This document shows positions 62,309-64,000 of a DNA stretch of 64,000 bases, one piece after another. Position 1 is the stretch's first letter. Each line of letters opens with the position of its first letter. The stretch is from Eulemur rufifrons. Its lineage: Eukaryota > Chordata > Mammalia > Primates > Lemuridae. The notes beneath the pieces are model-generated. The model searched no databases. It had not been told where the DNA came from and worked only from the letters and a program-made list of their open reading frames with translations. Where the stretch lies: positions 93,501 to 157,500 of the forward strand of contig NW_027182952.1 of the NCBI RefSeq assembly GCF_041146395.1, given 5' to 3'. The translations under genes and the position numbers were made by a program.

Positions 62309-62811
62309 CACCTGCCACACACATGCCCACTTCTCCTCTCTGGGCATAATAAAAACAAACCACTGGACTGACAGAGGGCTTGCCCCCCCACACGCACCAC
62401 ACGACCCCACACAAAAACGTCCCCTCCAGTGACTCATTCTTATGCTAACTGGCAAACGGTGCTATGCCTTTTAAAATAATGGAAAAAGGATGGTGGAATG
62501 ATACTTGAAAGACTGGTTTTATTCCACGCTCCCGTACCAAGTATCGGCAACACCAAGTGAGCTAGGCCTCAGCATAGTTTTTTCCCTGGCAGCCATCTTG
62601 GGATTAAGGAGGCAGAGAAGTACCTTGTCACAATTATGGTGAAAGGTGCTGCAAAAACTGGCAAATAATTCTCCACGTAGTGGTTATTTCAAAAGCTCTA
62701 TGGCATACTTCTTGGAACCAGCTAGTTACCTGGGGCCACGCATAGAGGGTTATAGAGAACCATGGTGGATTCACGGAAGAAGAGTCAAATGATTCTTAAA
62801 GGAACGGGCAG
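62258..62811 (+). repeat. Exemplar ST-II monomer (palindrome to palindrome, 554 bp)
   Basis: In order: the palindrome, 'ttcacctgccacacacatgc', 'tctctgggcataataaaaac', a C-rich tract, 'cccctccagtgactcattc', 'atgcttatgc'-type A/T segment, 'tggaatgatacttgaaag', 'gtaccaagtatcggcaac', the YY1-like 'ggcagccatcttggg', 'tcacaattatggtgaaagg', 'gtggttatttcaaaagctc', 'cacgcatagagggttatag' and 'aaccatggtggattc'. Confidence 0.8.
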
Positions 62812-62861
62812 AAAATGTGGATCCTGTTTCAGTCTAAGACTAAAACAGGATCCGCACTTTT
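62812..62861. repeat. Monomer palindrome 12
   Basis: Left 'aaaatgtggatcctgtttca', right 'taaaacaggatccgcacttt'; a few mismatches. Confidence 0.85.
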
Positions 62862-63356
62862 CACCTGCTGCACACATGCCAACTTCTCCTCTCTGAGGAT
62901 TAAAAAAAAAAACACTGGACTGGCAGAGCGCCTGCCCCCTCACACACCACCTGACCCCACACAACAACGTGCCCTCCAGCAACTCATTTGCTAACTGGCA
63001 AAAGGTGCTCTGCCTTTTAAAACAATGGAAAAAGGTTGGTGGAATGATACTTAAAAGACTGGCTTCTTGCCAGGCTCCAGTACCAAGTATAGGCAATACC
63101 AAGTGAGGTAGGCCTCAGCATGGTTTTGTCCATGGCAGCCAGCTTGGTTTAAGGAGGCAGAGACGAACCTTGTCACAATTATGGTGAAAGGTGCTGCAAA
63201 AACTGGCAAATAATTCTCCACGTAGTGGTTATTTCAAAAGCTCTGCAGCATAATTCTTGGAAGTATCCAGTTAAAGGGTCCCACGCATTGAGGGGTCCAG
63301 AGAACCATGGTAGATTGCCAGGTGATGAATCAAAGGATTCTTAAAGAAACGGGCTG

Positions 63357-63407
63357 AAAACTGCTGATCCTCTTTCACCCTAAGACTGAAAGAGGATCAG
63401 CACTTTT
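63357..63407. repeat. Monomer palindrome 13 with paired arm changes
   Basis: Arms 'gctgatcctctttca' (63363-63377) and 'tgaaagaggatcagc' (63387-63401) are perfect complements. Both differ from the family form ('gcggatcctgtttca' and 'tgaaacaggatccgc') at two matched positions. Confidence 0.92.
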
Positions 63408-63906
63408 CACCTGCCACACACATGCCCACTTCTCCTCTCTGGGCCTAATAAAAACAAACCGCCAGACTGAAAGATGCCCTGACCCCCAAACACCACCCGA
63501 CCCCACAAAAAAAGTCCCTTCCAGCGACTCATTCTTATGCTAACTGCCAAAAGGTGCTCTGCCATTTAAAATAGTGGAGAAAGGATCATGGAATGATACT
63601 TAAAAAACTGGCTTCTTGCCAGGGTCTAGTACCAAGTATTGGCAACACCAAGTGAGCTATGCCTCAGCATAGTGTTTTCCATGGCAGCCATCTTGTGTTT
63701 AAGGATGCAGAGGCGAATCTTAACACAATTATTGTGAAAGGTGCTGCAAAAACTGGCAAATAATTCTCACCGTAGTAGTTATTTCAAAAGCTCTGCGGTA
63801 TACTTCTTGGAACCAGCCAGTTTACTGGGCGCACTCATAGAGGGGTCTATAGAACCTTGGTAGAGTCCCAGCTGATGAATCAAATGATTCTTAAAGGAAC
63901 AGGCTG

Positions 63907-63956
63907 AAAACTGCGGATCCTGTTCAGTCTAAGACTGAAACAGGATCTGCCCTTTT
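63907..63956. repeat. Monomer palindrome 14
   Basis: Left 'gcggatcctgttcagtct', right 'agactgaaacaggatctgc'; one base missing in the left arm and one mismatch. Confidence 0.85.
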
Positions 63957-64000
63957 CACCTGCCACACACATACCCACTTCTCCTCTCTGGGGATAATAA

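Larger units (their letters stand above)
62226..64000. repeat. ST-II diverged satellite, block after the L1 (~3.2 monomers)
   Basis: Resumes the ST-II array in the same phase and orientation as before the L1. It contains four palindromes and is cut by the window end in the 'ctctctggggataataa' segment. Confidence 0.93.

Overview
This window looks like pericentromeric or centromeric heterochromatin from a primate, most likely a strepsirrhine (lemur, loris or galago). Three things point there. The window is almost wholly head-to-tail satellite DNA. A SINE at about 49.0-49.4 kb is Alu-like, with a dimeric 7SL-type body and the extra A/T-rich segment after the right-arm 'cggctaattttt' that is typical of strepsirrhine Alus. 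A full-length L1 has mammalian ORF1 and ORF2. No host single-copy gene, rRNA, tRNA or CRISPR was found.

Layout: (1) 1-34651, about 63 copies of a ~548-bp satellite monomer (called ST-I here), homogeneous and organised in variable-length higher-order repeats. (2) 34652-40926, a minus-strand class II (betaretrovirus-like) provirus flanked by a 6-bp target duplication. It has two nearly identical LTRs and decayed gag, dUTPase/protease, pol and env. Most of reverse transcriptase is deleted, but one long env open frame covers a complete transmembrane subunit. (3) 40927-48996, about 15 more ST-I monomers. (4) 48997-49364, the Alu-like SINE, minus strand. (5) 49365-50440, transitional monomers. (6) 50441-55919, a diverged satellite subfamily (ST-II). 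(7) 55920-62225, a full-length but dead L1, minus strand. (8) 62226-64000, ST-II again. About 93 monomers are present, all in one orientation.

Five ST-I classes can be told apart at the degenerate palindrome. A has 'ggggatcatcg' and the others do not. B has 'gatgaccatgcggatcc' with an 'aactctccagc' upstream. C has 'attaccatgcggatcc' with a right arm 'cagatccgcag'. D has 'gagcatgcgg' with 'aatccgaac'. E has 'ccatttagatcc'. Approximate palindrome positions (kb) of the non-A classes in 1-34.6 kb are: B at 8.7, 14.8, 16.4, 19.7, 23.0, 24.7, 26.9, 27.9, 30.7, 34.5; C at 2.2, 3.3, 3.8, 7.1, 17.0, 21.9, 25.2, 28.5, 31.2, 31.8; D or C/D hybrids at 1.1, 4.3, 6.0, 10.4, 11.5, 15.3, 23.6; E at 1.6, 6.5, 10.9, 15.9, 24.1. 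An A/C chimera lies at 13.1 kb. The rest are class A.

The gradient from homogeneous ST-I with one young provirus to diverged ST-II with an old L1 suggests that the window crosses the edge of a still-homogenising array. The most interesting signals are: a ~50-bp palindrome once per monomer, intact in ST-II and decayed in ST-I, with one copy showing paired arm substitutions; a betaretrovirus-like provirus whose primer-binding site matches tRNA-Ser rather than the usual tRNA-Lys; and a 3' LTR with a duplicated end that carries a piece of that primer-binding site. Nothing in the satellite appears to code for protein.
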